NCBI RefSeq assembly: GCF_018294505.1
Contig: NC_057801.1
Span: forward strand, 196,740,716 to 196,804,715
Length of the DNA: 64,000 nt
Source: Triticum aestivum
Lineage: Eukaryota > Streptophyta > Magnoliopsida > Poales > Poaceae
Direction: 5' to 3'
Made by a program: the position numbers and the translations under genes. Every line of letters starts with the position of its first letter. The first letter of the stretch is position 1. The notes beneath the pieces are model-generated. The model worked only from the letters and a program-made list of their open reading frames with translations. It was not told where the DNA came from and did not search any database. Shown here piece by piece: positions 28,990 to 42,000 of the stretch.

Positions 28990-31900
28990 CATTCTGATTG
29001 GTCCATGGATGTATCACGCGGATCGTGCATCATACGCCGTCGGATGCTCGCAGATCCAACGGCCGTCCTCAAGCCTTCCAGACCAACCCCAAAACCCTAG
29101 ATATGTCCTCGTGGTCATTTTCCATCCACCTCCCCGCCTCCTTTCTTTCCCTCTCCTCCTCTCCCCTTCCAGATCCGGCGGAGCTCTTCCTCCTCTCCAT
29201 CGCGCCCTTCCTCACCGCATCACCACCCCGACCCCCTCCCCTTCGTCTCGCGACGCATCCGCCGTCTTCTCTCTCGCGACGCTGCAACCTCCCCGCCAGC
29301 CCCTCGCTTCCTTCTCCACCAAAACCGATCCAAGACACGGAAACAATCCTCCCCACCCCCTCCCCCCCTCGATCAATCAACCCCGACCGGCCGCGGCGGT
29401 GATGGATCTCTCCAGCAGGGCCGGCGGTGGCGTGACGCTGTCGGAGATGTACCACCGCGTGCGGCAGCTGCAGGGCAGGGGATAAGCAAAGCAGTGCAGG
29501 GGAGCCGCCGCGGCCCAGCACCGCTGCCGCCTCGACCCCAAATCTCCCGCCGCCGGCGGTCTCCGTCCCTCTCTTTCTCACCCAAGGCTGCAGATCGAGC
29601 CTCCTTGTGGCTAGATTCGCCAGCCTTGGGGGAGACGGAGAGTGGGATGGGAGGGACGCCACCACCACGCCGTCATCCGTCTCCCACCGTTCGTCCGTGC
29701 GGGTGGTTGGTTGGGGCCAGCGCCAGCACCTTCGCCATCAGACGGAGATAGAGTCCTTCTCCCCAACCACCATGCAGTGCAGCGGCAGATGACCCCTCCC
29801 CGGTGGCTGGCTAGGGTTTCAGTCGCCTCCCACATCGGCGCCGCTCCGACGAGTCTGCAACATCTCCGACGACGCCCATGGTAGTCACGCCCTCCCCCTA
29901 TCCTGCTCATCTTCTTCTCCCCTCCCCTCCCCTACCCTCCCCTTCCCTCATCTTATTCTTCTGGATTTGTCCATCTGATTCCTGCACTTGGTTTGTGCAG
30001 CAGGCCATCACCATGGAAGCTGCTACCTACGGCTGTGACCTGTGATTGATGGAGGAGGAGCACCATGGCGAGTGTGAGTGCAGGTGCACCCCATCGCCAT
30101 GGAAGCAAGGCCCGCACTCTGTTCATGTTTCTTCATCTCAGGTCAACCCATTATTTCTCCTCTGCTATGCTACCATACTATGGTTTGCTGCTGCCAAACC
30201 TGTGAGTTAGTTGGTAGATGCTGCAACTAGTAGTACTCTGTTATTTAAATGCTTGCTGCTGCATTGTCTCTGTAGACTCATTTAGGAGCTGCTGCAACTA
30301 GTAGTACTCTGTTATTTAAATGCTTGCTGTTGTAGACTTGTAGTGGATCCTGAAAGAGTTCTGCATCAGTGCATCTAGTATTTGCAGTCAACTGTGATTT
30401 AATACATCTAGCAGCGGGTTATAAGGTCAAATGCTAGTTGCTGTAGTGGTTGATTTGTATAATAGGTAAAAATCGATTTCCTGCTGAACAGTAGATGATC
30501 TTACTAAACACCTAGCCCACCTTGCCTGGTATGCTTGTATCTGCTACATGTTGTTTTCATCTTGATAGCTAGCAGCCTAGCACGATGAACTTTGATTATG
30601 AAATCTCTATATGCTGTAAAATTAATTGGGTCAATCTCGAATTTGTTGTGAATTTTAAGATGCTTTAAGTAAATGTTTTTTTGCCTTCTCGCATGTAGGC
30701 GGTCAGGCGAGATAGCAAGCAAGAGGTTCAGTCAGTTGGAGTAGGATGGCGAGCTGCTGATTCGGGTTAACCAGGGGCACACTGTGGTAGTATGATTTCT
30801 GCCCGACCCTTCAGACCGTGGAGAAGCAGAGTCGGCCGCTGGCGGGGGACATGGGCGACGACCAGATCGTCGTCCTCTCCAAGCGAAGGGCATAACTCAA
30901 CTAGGTCTGCAGCTAAATCAACTTGACCCTGTTGTTGTTATGATTTCTGTGTAGAAGCATGTTAAGAGACTTGGCTGTATTCATGGAGGTGCTTAAATAT
31001 GTTCTGTTTAGCCTTAGGGCATGACTAAGGCATGCCATATGTTCTGTTTGAAGTCACTTGCAAATAATCTAACCATATCAGCTGCTTCGGTAATTATATC
31101 ACTACTGCCTTGTTTTGAGACTTGCACAAAATTACTTGGTGGCCAATATTTCAACACAAAATGCTGAATCAGGATGTGAAGTGATTTCATGGGTTTTAGT
31201 GGTAGAACCTATTTAAAGTAAATTGTTATACTCCAATATAGTTCTGAATCAGCTGCCTTGCATCTGCTGTTGTTCTGAATTCTCTGAACAAGTATAAGAA
31301 ACATGACTAGGGGCGGAAACTGATATCTGAACAAACTTGCATAACAAAAAAAGCATGTGGAAGCTTCGTGATGTGCAAGGAAAACTAAATTTATGCTGCG
31401 CACAAGAAATGATTACAATTTGAGTGATTCTCGTGCAAACCAATAGTTGTAGATACACATTCTTGTTGCTGTGAGATCCCATTAGTGGTGAGATCGATTT
31501 GTATCATCTAGTGGCGCGTTTGATTGCTTGCTGGTTGAATGTGGAGCATTAGTAGTAATTCTGTATTGCTATATTCCTCTATGATATCAGCAAGTTACTG
31601 TATGCGTTAGAGAAATCAATGTTGATTTATTTGTTGTTCTTTTTTTCTTTCTAATTTTTGCATGAGAGCAAACTGGTGTAGCTAGCTGGACTATGCATCC
31701 ATGAATCAAGAAGTAGCATATTCAGTGTTGCTAATAGAAAATAAATGTATTAAAAACTTTAAAAACTGCATAATAAGTGCTTGTTCATGTTTGGTTTTCT
31801 CTAAACTTTGTTTGTATGATTGAGGGCAAATTTACTTGGTTCTTTTCTCTAAACTGTGCTTGGAACATTCATTTTTATGATGTAAAATTGCCTTCCTGTG

Positions 31901-32100
31901 ATGATGCAGGTGCCTAGTTTGTGCTCGCTACCGAAGGAGCTCCATGTTGAAGAAGATTAAAGAGCACCAGGGTTAACACCAGGGCAGCTTGTAGAGCTTG
32001 TAGAGCTTGTATATGTATAGAGCTTGTAAATGTATCATGTGTAGAGCTTGTAGAGCTTGTATATGTTAGAGCTTATTATGTGTAGAGCTTGTAAAGTATA
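28990..32100 (+). pseudogene. Gene-like captured region in CACTA-2 (promoter, 5' leader, exon, introns)
   Basis: From about 28990 the composition switches to that of a grass gene 5' region: an AAACCCTAG leader, C/T-rich untranslated sequence, and an ATG at 29402 opening a short frame (MDLSSRAGGGVTLSEMYHR, then VRQLQGRG and stop). Downstream are intron-like AT-rich stretches with GCAG sites (for example before 30001 and 31911) and small GC-rich islands (30780-30890). The short peptide vaguely recalls the N-terminus of membrin-type Golgi SNAREs, but this is weak and no second supporting exon was found. I regard it as a probable host gene fragment carried by the transposon, donor unknown. Confidence 0.4.
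31987..32097. repeat. AGAGCTTGT short tandem repeat
   Basis: About seven copies of TAGAGCTTGTA with spacers such as TATGTA and ATGTATCATG. It lies at the 3' end of the gene-like region and could mark its 3' untranslated end. Confidence 0.85.
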
Positions 32101-33731
32101 TGTTATTTGTACAATAGGAGCTCTATACTGAATCTGGCTGATAATATTTGGAGTATTATGTGTGTGTTTTGTTTGTGCCAATTTAAATACTGGTTATTTA
32201 TTTACTGTTAAATTGAAATATGAAGAATATGAACTTGCTAGCTGGGACCCACGTACCTGAACCTGACATATGGGACCCATTTGACTAGTGGACCTTTTTT
32301 ATATTACAAAAAACCTAAAACTTTCTAGCAGAAAAGGCCATGGCCCCAAAATGAGAAGGCTTAATTGTTGGGCTTGGCCCATCTACCTAGCCAAAATTAA
32401 TATGAGAAAAAACACAAATAGGCAGAATTGTTGGGCTAGGCCCATGTAGAAAATCGAATTGGACCAGGTTGAATCTTGCGCCACATCAGCTTGCCACGCT
32501 GGATGCCTATGTGGCCTGGGGTGGTTGCTAGTGACCAAAACGCCATAGTAGGCATAGTTTGGTCGTAAACGTCTACGACCTTCTCACAGAGAAGGTCGCT
32601 ATAGTCAGTTTATGACCCTCAGCTTTTGACCTTCAGTTTATGGTCACAAAAAGGTCGCAAATGACAAACCATGACCTTTCAGTGACCAATAGTGGTGGTC
32701 ACAAGTTGACATATTTCTTGTAGTGTATGCGACCCTATCCAAGAGGAACTCGAAGGTCCCACCAAGGATAGACCCGCATATTGAAATGCTTTTGCAAGGT
32801 GGATATCATTACATCAACATTACATAATAGATGGGGATACGTACAAAAAGCATACAATGCCACATGAATACAATATCATCTTACATAAGAGCACCATCCG
32901 ACTACGGATGAAACACAAACAGAAACTCAAACGACATTCACCCTGCTATCCCAGGCTGCCGACCTGGAACCTATCCTCTGATCAAAGAAGAAGCAGAAGA
33001 AGAACTCCAAAATAAGCAAACATCGCTCTCGCGTCAAGATCATCGCATAACCTGTACCTGCAACTGTTGTTGTAGTAATCTGTGAGCCACGAGGACTCAG
33101 CAATCCCAATACCGAGGGTATCAAGACTAGCAAAGCTTAAAGGGAAAGGAAGGGGTAAAGTGGTGAGGTTGCAGCAGTGACTAAGCATGATATGGTGGCT
33201 AACATACACAAATAAGAGCGAGAAGAGAACAAACGGAACGGTCGTGAAGCTAGCAATGATCAAGAGGTGATCCTGAACTCCTACTTACGTCAACCATAAC
33301 CCAAAACCGTGTTCACTTCTCGGACTCCGCCGAAAAGAGACCATCACGGCTACACACGTGGTTGATGCGTTTTAATTCGAATCTGGTGTCAATTTATCTA
33401 CAACCGGACATTAACAAATTCCCATCTGCCACATAACCGCAGGCACGGCTCTCGAAAGTTTATACCCTGCAGGGGTGTCCCAACTTAGCCCATCACAAGC
33501 TCTCACGGTCAATGAAGGATATTCCTTCTCCCAGGAAGACCCGATCAGTCTCGGAATCCTGGTTTACAAGACATTTCGACAATGGTAAAACAAGACCAGC
33601 AAGACCGCCTGATGCACAGTCATCCCGATAGGAGCTGCACATATCTCGTTCTCAGGGCAACACAGGATGAACACTACGTACAACTAAAACCATCCCTCAA
33701 GTTTCCCCGAGGTGGTGTTGCAAGTGGCTCT

Positions 33732-33868
33732 NNNNNNNNNNNNNNNNNNNNNNNNNNNNNNNNNNNNNNNNNNNNNNNNNNNNNNNNNNNNNNNNNNNNN
33801 NNNNNNNNNNNNNNNNNNNNNNNNNNNNNNNNNNNNNNNNNNNNNNNNNNNNNNNNNNNNNNNNNNNN
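33732..33868. other. Assembly gap (137 N)
   Basis: Lies in the LARD 3' LTR. The matching stretch in the 5' LTR (about 55911-55970) is only around 60 bp between the same flanks (CAAGTGGCT and GAGAGAGCGACTCCC), so the gap length is probably nominal. Confidence 0.9.
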
Positions 33869-35106
33869 CGAGAGAGCGACTCCCAATGGAAAAGTAGGTG
33901 GTGCTGAGGCAAATGGTAAAACCAAGGTTGGGCCTTGCTGGAGGAGTTTTATTCAAAGCAAACTGTCAAGGGGTCCCATAAATCACCCAACCGCGTAAGG
34001 AACGCAAAATCCGGGAACATAATACCGATATGATGGAAACTAGGGTGGCAAGAGTGGAACAAAACACCAGGCATAAGGCCGAGCCTTCCACCCTTTACCA
34101 AGTATATTGATGCATTTATTAAATAAGAGATATTGTGATATCTCAACATAATCCTGTCCATCATGGAGCAATCATCAACTTCACCTTCCACTAACAAAGC
34201 TATAAGAGGGCTGAGCAAAGCGGTAACATAGACAAACAACGGTTTGCTAGGAAGGGTGAAAAGGTTAGGGGCTGACATGGCAATTTGGGAGGCTTGAAGA
34301 ACAAGTGATAGGTAGCGCAGCATAGTGATAGAACGAAGCAACTAGCATAGCAATGATAGTAGTGAGATCCAAGGTGATGGTCATCTTGCCTGAAATCCCG
34401 CAAAAAAGAAGAACGAGTCCATGAATAATATGAAGCCATGAAGACGAACCAAGCGTAGACGAACGAATCCTCATGATCGCAACGAAACAGGAACTATCGA
34501 GAAGAAGCACACAACATGGTAAACACTCCACACATATACATGACATGATGCACAACCAAGCATGATGCATGACAAAGCTACATGAAGCTACTCATGGCAA
34601 GAGATGATGCAAAGAAGAGCAACACATCAAAGCAAGTTTAAATGAGGTCGGAAACAACATATAATAAATCCGGTAAGTCCTCATATGCAAATTTAGCAGT
34701 TGGTCCAGATGTGAACAAACATTAAGTTGAAGTTTTTGAACTACAAGTTAAAGAGCACCAAGAGAATCTACACGAAATTCTAGTCAAGTTACATATAAAG
34801 TTCATTTAGTTCGGAGCTACGGCCTAGAAGATATGAGCAAAACAAGTTAAACATGGCATTGATGCAAAATGCATACAAACATCAAACAAACACTCTCGAA
34901 ACATGGATGCAACATGATAATATTAAACTACTTGCAAAATCAAGCAAGTTTCATATAGAGCACACTCAAAACGGAGCAACGGTTCAACACATACACTCTA
35001 TACAAGTTTAAAGGACAAGCTGTCCAAAACAGCAACTAGGCATCTAGCAAGCATCAAAACATTATGCTAAAGCATATCAACGTTAAAAAAGGCATAGTAT
35101 TGAAGT

Positions 35107-36437
35107 TGAAAGTGCTAGTATCGACTAGAGGGGGGGTGAATAGGCGATTTTTATGAAAGTCTTCAAAACTTTGAGGTTTCGAAGACAAACAATAGAAATA
35201 ACCTAATTGATATGCAGCGGAAGATAAACTACCCTAAACAAGCCATAGTCAAGTATGTAATGATGTGAAAGTACAGGACTAATAGCAGTTAGGTAGTAAG
35301 GATCAAGATGGAAGATAGTGTGAAGCCAATCAACAATAGTAGTCAAGCAATGAAGTCAAACAGATACACAGATAGGCAATGACTTCACGAAGACAAACTA
35401 AAGTAAGGATGGGAAGGGATAGAACGAGTTGCTTGTTGAAGACAAAGGATTTGTTGGACCAGTTCCAGTTGCTGTGACAACTGTACGTCTGGTTAGGGAG
35501 GCTGAGATTTAACTCAGAAGACCGTGTCTTCACCTTATTCCCCTTGAGCTAAGGACACCCACTCCTCGCCCAATCACTCTGGTAAGTCTTCAAGGGAGAC
35601 TTCCAAACCTTCACAGACTTCGTTCACCGGCAATCCAGAATGACTCTTGGATGCTCAGAATGCGACACCTAACTGGCTGGAGGATTCATAGTCCTCAAGT
35701 GTAATAAGTCTTCAGGTCACACAGACAGAAAGACTTAAGTGATGCCTAACACTCTTTGGCTCTGGGTGTTTGGGCTTTGTCCTCGCAAGGATTTCTCTCT
35801 CTCAAACGCTTCGAGGTGGGTTGCTCTCAAACAACAAAAGTTGTTCTCAAACTCTAAGCAGCCACCAATTTATGGTGTAGGGGGTGGGCTATTTATAGCC
35901 ACTAGGCAAACCGACCTGATTTGTCCAAAATGACCCTGGGTCACTAAGGAACTGACACATGTTCCAACGGTCAGATTTCAAACACACGCGGCAACTTTAC
36001 TTGGGCTACAAGCAAAGCTGACTCATCCAGCTCTGGCTAAGATTTTCTCTCATTGTCTTCGCTCGAAGACATAGGATTTGAGTTGAGCATCACTTTAGTC
36101 ACTCCGACTTAGTTCACTTGGACCCCACTTAACAGTACGGTGGTTCCTATGACTCAACAAGGAAGAAAAAGAAATAGCGAAGCCACACAGTCTTCGCGCT
36201 CCAAAGTCTTCACACAATGTCTTCTCATGTCATAGTCTTCAATACGAATATCTTCTCATACCACCGTTGTCTTCAATGTCTTCATATATTTTTAGGGGTC
36301 ATCTCCGCTAGGTAAACCAAATCAATGAGGGACATTACCTGTGTTATCCTGCAATTCTCACAAACGCATCAGTCCCTCAACCAACTTTGTCGCCAATACT
36401 CCAAAACCAATTAGGGGTGGCACTAGATGCACTTACA
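35107..36437 (-). repeat. Copia 3' LTR
   Basis: 1331 bp, TGTAAGTGCATC to GCACTTTCA on the minus strand, matching 48600-49935 with a few percent differences by eye. TATA-like CTATAAATAG (complement at 35889-35898) is intact here. A run of seven G follows the CTAGA near its left end, against a longer run in the 5' LTR. Confidence 0.94.
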
Positions 36438-36438
36438 A

Positions 36439-36451
36439 TCTCCCCCTTTTT
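36439..36451 (-). promoter_or_regulatory. Polypurine tract of the copia element, with a second copy upstream
   Basis: AAAAAGGGGGAGA on the minus strand abuts the 3' LTR. A second tract, AAAAGGGGGAGA, is at 36919-36930, just after the last accessory ORF. Multiple PPT copies are a reported Sirevirus trait. The 470 bp between them hold no gene. Confidence 0.85.
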
Positions 36452-36968
36452 GGTGATTGATGACAAACTGGTTGAAGTTTTCAACGGGGATAAAGTATGT
36501 GAAATTGTAAGGATAGGGAATTGTCTTCATAAGTTGCAAGGGCTCCCCTGAAGATGTGCATATAAGTAATTTGCTTTTGGAATGCAAATGCACATGGCAG
36601 GTTGTACTTGTGGAGATCCACTTCAACTTATGAATATAATTCATCATGCATGAAATGACATAGCAAGTAGAATGACATGCACAATGAAAAATGGACGTCT
36701 GCAGTATGATCTAAGTGCGGAAGTTATCGTCGCACATGCGGAATTCAGCATCGCATCATAGTAAAGCAAATAAGTAGCAGAAGTAGCAGACGACCATCAA
36801 GTTTAGGTGTTACAACTCAAAGAACCAAATGTTTCAAAGCGCCAGAGTTGTAAGCACGCAGCAAAATATAATGCAACCGCCCATATGAACCCGCTTGAAG
36901 ACTATCAACTCATACGCTTCTCCCCCTTTTGTCAGTAAGGACCAAAAAGGTTTGAAGACATAGAGCAT

Positions 36969-39900
36969 CTACTCGTCATCATGAGTAGGTGAAGTAGCAG
37001 GGTTGTCGTCGTTGGTTGGCGGCGCATACGAACTTGGTGCAGTGTCGATGCGCGCAGTAGTTGGAGGTGGTGAAGTAGCATCATCTTCATCATCGATGAC
37101 TCTGGCATTTACCGTTGCTGCGGAGCAGGAATATTTAGAGTCTTCAAGAGATGGAGTTCGACGTAGAGTAGCAGTCCGTGGAGGAGTGGAGTCGAACTGG
37201 AGTCTTTCATTGAAGCCATCGTCTTGAAGATCAGCTTCAGCACTGAGCAAGGTCAAACTCTTCCATGATCGCCGGCAGGTTTCATGAGCAATAAAGGCAT
37301 TCTTGGTGGCAAGGTTGCGAATGCGATTGACATCCACCAAGAGGCTTTGCATCTGTCTCTTGAGCCAGAAATGATGCTTATCCTGTTTCTGATGAAGGGC
37401 CACAAGAAGTTCTCGGTCATTGAGAACGCGAGAACGCTTCCGAGGCCTTTGTGCAATGGTGCTTTCAGTGGCTTCACTGGGCGCTCGATGAGGCAGACGA
37501 GTGTTGCCAGCCCGTGGATAGATTCGTGTTGCTGCTTGAACACCTTCAATAGGCTGAGTGAAGCTTTGGTGCTCAACATTCTGAAGACAAAGCGGCATCT
37601 TGGCAGGGTCAGAGTATATAGCATCAACCGACATATCAACCTCTGGCAGAAAGATTATATGATTGCGAGCAGTGGGCTAATAATTGACAGATGAATGTCG
37701 ATTGATGAGGCGCATAACCCGTGGAGCATAAAACTTCAGACCAAATAGGTCAGAGCCGGAAGCAGCAAGTTGCCTGATGAAGAATTCCTGATTGTTGAAG
37801 CTGATGCCATTCAGAATGTAGAAGACCAAAGTCTTCATAGCTCCTTCAAGCTTGGCCGTTGACGAGTGTTCTTTGACTGGCCATAGAGTTCACCTGATGA
37901 TATGATATATGGTGCGAGGCAGATACTCAAGGTCTTCAACAAAGAAATGTGTGGGATACTCAGCGTCAGATGGCAAAGGCTTCATCATGCTCAACATCTG
38001 GATCATATTGGGTTCTGGCTTATGAAAGATGCTCTCCACAGCATTGCAGTATAGCTGACAGTCAACTTCATATAGTTCTGTAGGAGTGGCTAGCCCTGTA
38101 AGCTCAATGATATCCATAGCTTTGGCTTCATGATGAACATTTCCAGTCATCCACTCGAGAACCCATGTCTTGATGTCTCTATAGTAGCCGCGAATGTGCA
38201 GAGTGGCATAGAATTGAAGCAATAGCTCTTCATTCCAATGTTCTTTGTCTGTCACAAAGTGGAGCAGACCAGCATCACGAAAGCAGTCAAGTGCTTCTTC
38301 TAAGCATGGCAATCCAGCAATAGCTTCAATGTCAAGGCGCATATGAGGGAAAATGCGCCCTTGATCATATAGCACGCATGAGTAATAGCTTCTCTGCTGA
38401 TAGCTCCAGAACCAATCTGATGATATCCTTGGCTTGGAGTAGGGGTTCTTGGTGCTGTCAAAGAAGGTATTGTGGCTTTTGAAGCCATTAGCATTGAATG
38501 ACCCCGGTGAGTTGGCAGTACCTGGAAACCTTGGCAACCTGGGCTTTGGCTTCTGGACCTGAGGCCTATGCTCAACATGATAGTCAAATTGCAGTCCTAA
38601 GGCAGAGGGTGGAGGCACCAGAATGGGCCATCGGACAGTGGTAAGCTGACCATGACTGTATGCTTGCTCAATTGTGTGAGGCCTTGGTGGTGGAATAGGA
38701 GCAGGGGCAACAGTGGAGGCATCAGGCTGCACGACAGGTGCTTCTGGAGCAGTTGTCACATTAACATCAGGTGCAGCATCCTCATTGGCTTCAGGTGCAG
38801 CATCCTCATTGGCTTCAGGTGCAGGGGCCTCATAATCTTCAGGCACAATGGCCTCATTGGTTTCAGGCACACTGGTTGGTGCGGGCTCCACATTAGCGTC
38901 AGCCATGACTACGTCACTGGCTTCATTGGCGTTGGTGGTGGCAGCCTCAACATTGTCAACCTCCTCTTGACGAGCAGGAGGGTCGGGCATAGGCACGTTC
39001 AGATCATGAACTGCTTCTTCTTCAATTGCTGGGGGAGTAGGAACACATACTTCTTCTTCATTTTCTTCGGCTGATGCAGCGGGAATGTCTTCAGCAGCAT
39101 GTGCTTCAGACTCGGAGACATTCACAGTTGGAGCAGGTTAAGAAAATACTTGCCGCGCAACAGGTGAACGTTGCACTTCTCCTTCTGGAACTCTCGACAG
39201 AGGGACTTCAGGCCTTTGTCCTCTGCGAAGCCTGCGGAGTGCTGGCTTCACCTTCGGAGATGGAGTTGGCTGAGCCTGAAGTCTTCATCCTCTTCTTGCA
39301 CGTTGGGGTTAGCTTGTTGTTGTTGTTGGGGAGTACCGGGGGAGTCTTGGAGTTGTGGGTGATCAGCCCATTATGCATCCTGAGCAATTGGCGTCAATGG
39401 ACGACCAATGCTGATGAGTTCGATGTTCGTATGAAGAGGCGATGATACCAATTCATGTTCGATCTGAGGAAGAACTTCATCATCATCTACATTGTCATCA
39501 TGACCAATGTCTTCAGCAGCGGAGGGTTCAGCTGCTGGAATATCTTCAGCCACATGAGCCTCTATGGGAGCAGGCTCATGGACTACCATTCGTCATTCTT
39601 GATGTTCTGACGCTGGGCGAACCACGGAAATGGGTTCAATGACTAAGGGCTCTGTGGAAGCAGCCCTAGTCTTCTTGGTCTTGCACTTCTTCTTGGAGGG
39701 AGCGGCATCAAATGCTTCAGTGTTCTTTCTCTTTCTGGCGTCAGCCTCGGCAGCCCTCGTCTTCTTCTGTTCTAAAGTGATTGTGGAGACCTTTGGCTTC
39801 GAGCCAGTCATGCTGCTTGGGAAGATAATGTGAGGGGCTTCTTGGCTTGAAGGTTCAGGCTGTTCAGGGTGCTTCTTCTTCTTCTTTGCAGCCATCCTGG

Positions 39901-41355
39901 GGTCAATGCCAGGACGGCCAAGTGACTTGCGCTTCTCAGCCTCATTGTAGGCAAGCACACACTTATCAGCCAAAATCTTCATTCGCTCTCAAGAGCCTTG
40001 AGCTTCTTGGCGTTTCTTGAGAAAAGCTTCTTTAAGCTCATGCAGCATGACCTTGAAGTTTTTGACGTCTTGAACACTTAGCTTGGCCACATGCTTCTTG
40101 AATTGAGCCTTCTCATAGTCAATCTTGTTCTTGAGCTCAATGATGCGCTGAGCGAGAGCTAGCTCAGAAGCAATGGCGCCATTGAAGGCGACACTCAGGC
40201 CAATGGGAAGCTGTAAATCTTCAAAGCTGACATTGGGGGTGTCGAACCACTCATCAATGAAATTGTGGATGATGGCCACATCAAAGAGAGGTAAGTTGCT
40301 GAAGATTTCTGCTTCTTCCTTGCTTTTTATCAGCTGCTCAAGAGCATCATCAGCAAGATCTTCATCACTTGATAGATCAATAGGTTCTTCACGCAGAATG
40401 GCAGCAGGAGTCAAGGCTGTTTGATCAGATGGTCTGACAAGTTGCTTTTCTCCGTTCTCTTGGAGACACATGATTGACTTTCAGACTCCACACTGGCTTC
40501 AGGAGGTGCAGTGGCCAGTGGCTTCGCACGCAAAGTCTTTGGAGGTGCAGCTGAGGTTGAAGCCTTTGACTTCTTTTGCTTCTGCGGCTTTGGAGGAGGA
40601 GCAGGGGCTTCATCAGAGTCAGCACCATTGTCAGAACGATCTACTCTGGCACCTTGGACCATGATGTAAGTGATGAGGCCGTCAAGGTTGGAGAAGGGGC
40701 CGATCTCATTGGGATTAGCTTCACGGGAGCCGTCAGCACGGGGAGCAGAGGGACCGGGGTTGAAGTCCAAGCCCAAGGTTTTCTTGTTCTTTTTGGCTGA
40801 AGCCACAACAAACTGGTAGTTGCGCTTGAAAAGAGAGTCGTCACGACACCAGAGTAGTGAAGTGGGATCTGCGTTCTCAGGCTGTGGGCCACGGACCATG
40901 CAAGGATAGAAGCCTTGGTCAATGGCTTCAGCTCTGGTCTTGGGATGAAGGCCTCAATAGAGAATATCTCCCCAAGGTCTCTTGATGGCATTCTTCTCTG
41001 CATATTCCTTCGTCACAAACTTGTATTTGAACCACTCCTCAGCCCAATATCGTCGAATCCATTGGATTCACGTCTTTCTCTGATGATAGTTCTCTTCAGG
41101 ATCTGTCTTGTATAGTTCTGCTAAATCATCAGGCAGATCTTTGGATGTTCCTTCTCTGCGTTGTCTACCACCCTTCCTTGCTGATTTTTCTGTAGCCATG
41201 AACTTCAAACTGAATGGCTTCAGCATGTTCAGAGGCTTCAGAGATTTACGCTTGCTGGTCAAGCAGGAACTGGCTTCAGGAGAATTTATATGATGCTGTA
41301 AGTATTCTGCATACGAATGCAGACTATGAGAACCAAGGGATTCTCCCACGGACAT
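36969..41355 (-). pseudogene. Accessory coding module downstream of copia pol, degenerate
   Basis: A chain of minus-strand frames after pol: 41355-41068 (from MSVGESLGSHSLHSYAEYL), continuing in the same frame through TGA stops to 40899-40411 (AEEWFKYKFVTKEYAEKN; KRNYQFVVASAKKNKKTLG), then 40471-39989 (predicted helical; ASELALAQRIIELKNKIDY), 39982-39593 (Lys-rich), 39589-39371, 39125-37890 and 37634-36969. Frame changes occur near 40440, 39300 and 37800. The 411-codon part has an acidic Pro/Ala/Glu tract with repeats (EANEDAAPEANEDAAPDVN), then a conserved globular region (SSDWFWSYQQRSYYSC; LHFVTDKEHWNEELLLQFY; IRGYYRDIKTWVLEWMTG). No transmembrane segment or signal peptide is evident, so it is not a convincing envelope protein although it is in the env position. 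Function unknown. Confidence 0.7.
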
Positions 41356-41927
41356 GTACCTGTGACAGCATTAGAGATGCGAGGGAAGGGGAAGAGGTCA
41401 TATGCATTCCCAGAAGATTTTGAAGATAAATAAGTTTGAAGACATTGACCTCATGATGCGAAGACATTCACTTATATAGGTGAGTTGGTTCCAGATTTGT
41501 ACCAATCCGTGAATAAGTACAAGTGAGGAATCAAACTAGACAGGAAATCTAAGTGAATCGACTAGGCAGTATGAGATGCAGACAGAACAGATCTAACTTG
41601 AGTAGACAGAAACCACTTCCGGTAGACAGGATGAATCTTGAAGATCAAAAAGGTGGTAAAAATAGAGTTATAATTACCGCACGGAGAACTGCTAGATGGA
41701 AGAATAGGAGGCCGAGCAGTTCAGCCCACCATACCCTAACTCGGCGACGAAGGACACCTATGGCGGCGGCGGAGAGGACGATGTCCGTGGCCGGCGTGAG
41801 GACGGCGTCGGAGAAGTCGCGGCAGCTAAGCGCTTCGTCGCCGGCATCGTCAAGAGCTAGCGGTGGCGCTAGGGTTTTGACAGAGGTGGAGAGGTGGAAG
41901 AAGGATTTCTTTACCGCAGGGGACAAG

Positions 41928-42000
41928 TATTTATAAGTAGGTGAGAGACACAACGCAATTACGCTGGTGCCCCTGGCGGTTCACATATGAGGGGCACGTG
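41928..42000 (-). promoter_or_regulatory. Promoter-like region of the copia accessory module
   Basis: On the minus strand a TATAAATA box (41935-41928) lies about 60 bp downstream of a palindromic CACGTG G-box (41995-42000; ACGTGGC, an ABRE-like core, on the plus strand). After the TATA comes a C/T-rich leader with CCACCTCTCCACCTCTG and AAAACCCTAG, like a plant 5' untranslated region. A possible donor (GCG|GTAATT, about 41680) and acceptor (TGTCACAG|GTAC, 41360) could splice this leader to the ATG at 41355. The whole 41356-42649 interval has no convincing ORF on either strand. Confidence 0.5.

Larger units (their letters stand above)
25469..32725. mobile_element. CACTA-2: complete non-autonomous CACTA element
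   Basis: 7257 bp with perfect TSD TAT (25466-25468 and 32726-32728). Left end CACTACAAGAAATATGTC, right end its complement; about 29 bp of TIR match with one mismatch. Both ends carry subterminal motifs of the TGACCA/TGGTCA type. No transposase is found. The interior has a four-copy tandem array (26497-28905) and a gene-like GC-rich region (28990-32100), so it depends on other elements for mobility. It sits 15 bp inside the end of the LARD 3' LTR. Confidence 0.93.

Noticed and set aside
29069..29668. 199-codon minus-strand ORF in CACTA-2
   Set aside because: GC-rich leader region with low-complexity Arg/Gly translation; strand opposite to the gene-like signals.
32927..34570. ORFs in the LARD LTR that recur at 55105-56669
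   Set aside because: Recurrence reflects LTR duplication; hydrophobic low-complexity translations, no family.
36969..41355. Envelope gene of the copia element
   Set aside because: Position fits, but no signal peptide, membrane segment or furin-like site is visible.
41553..41936. 127-codon plus-strand ORF
   Set aside because: Covers the promoter and leader of the copia accessory module in antisense; no domain.
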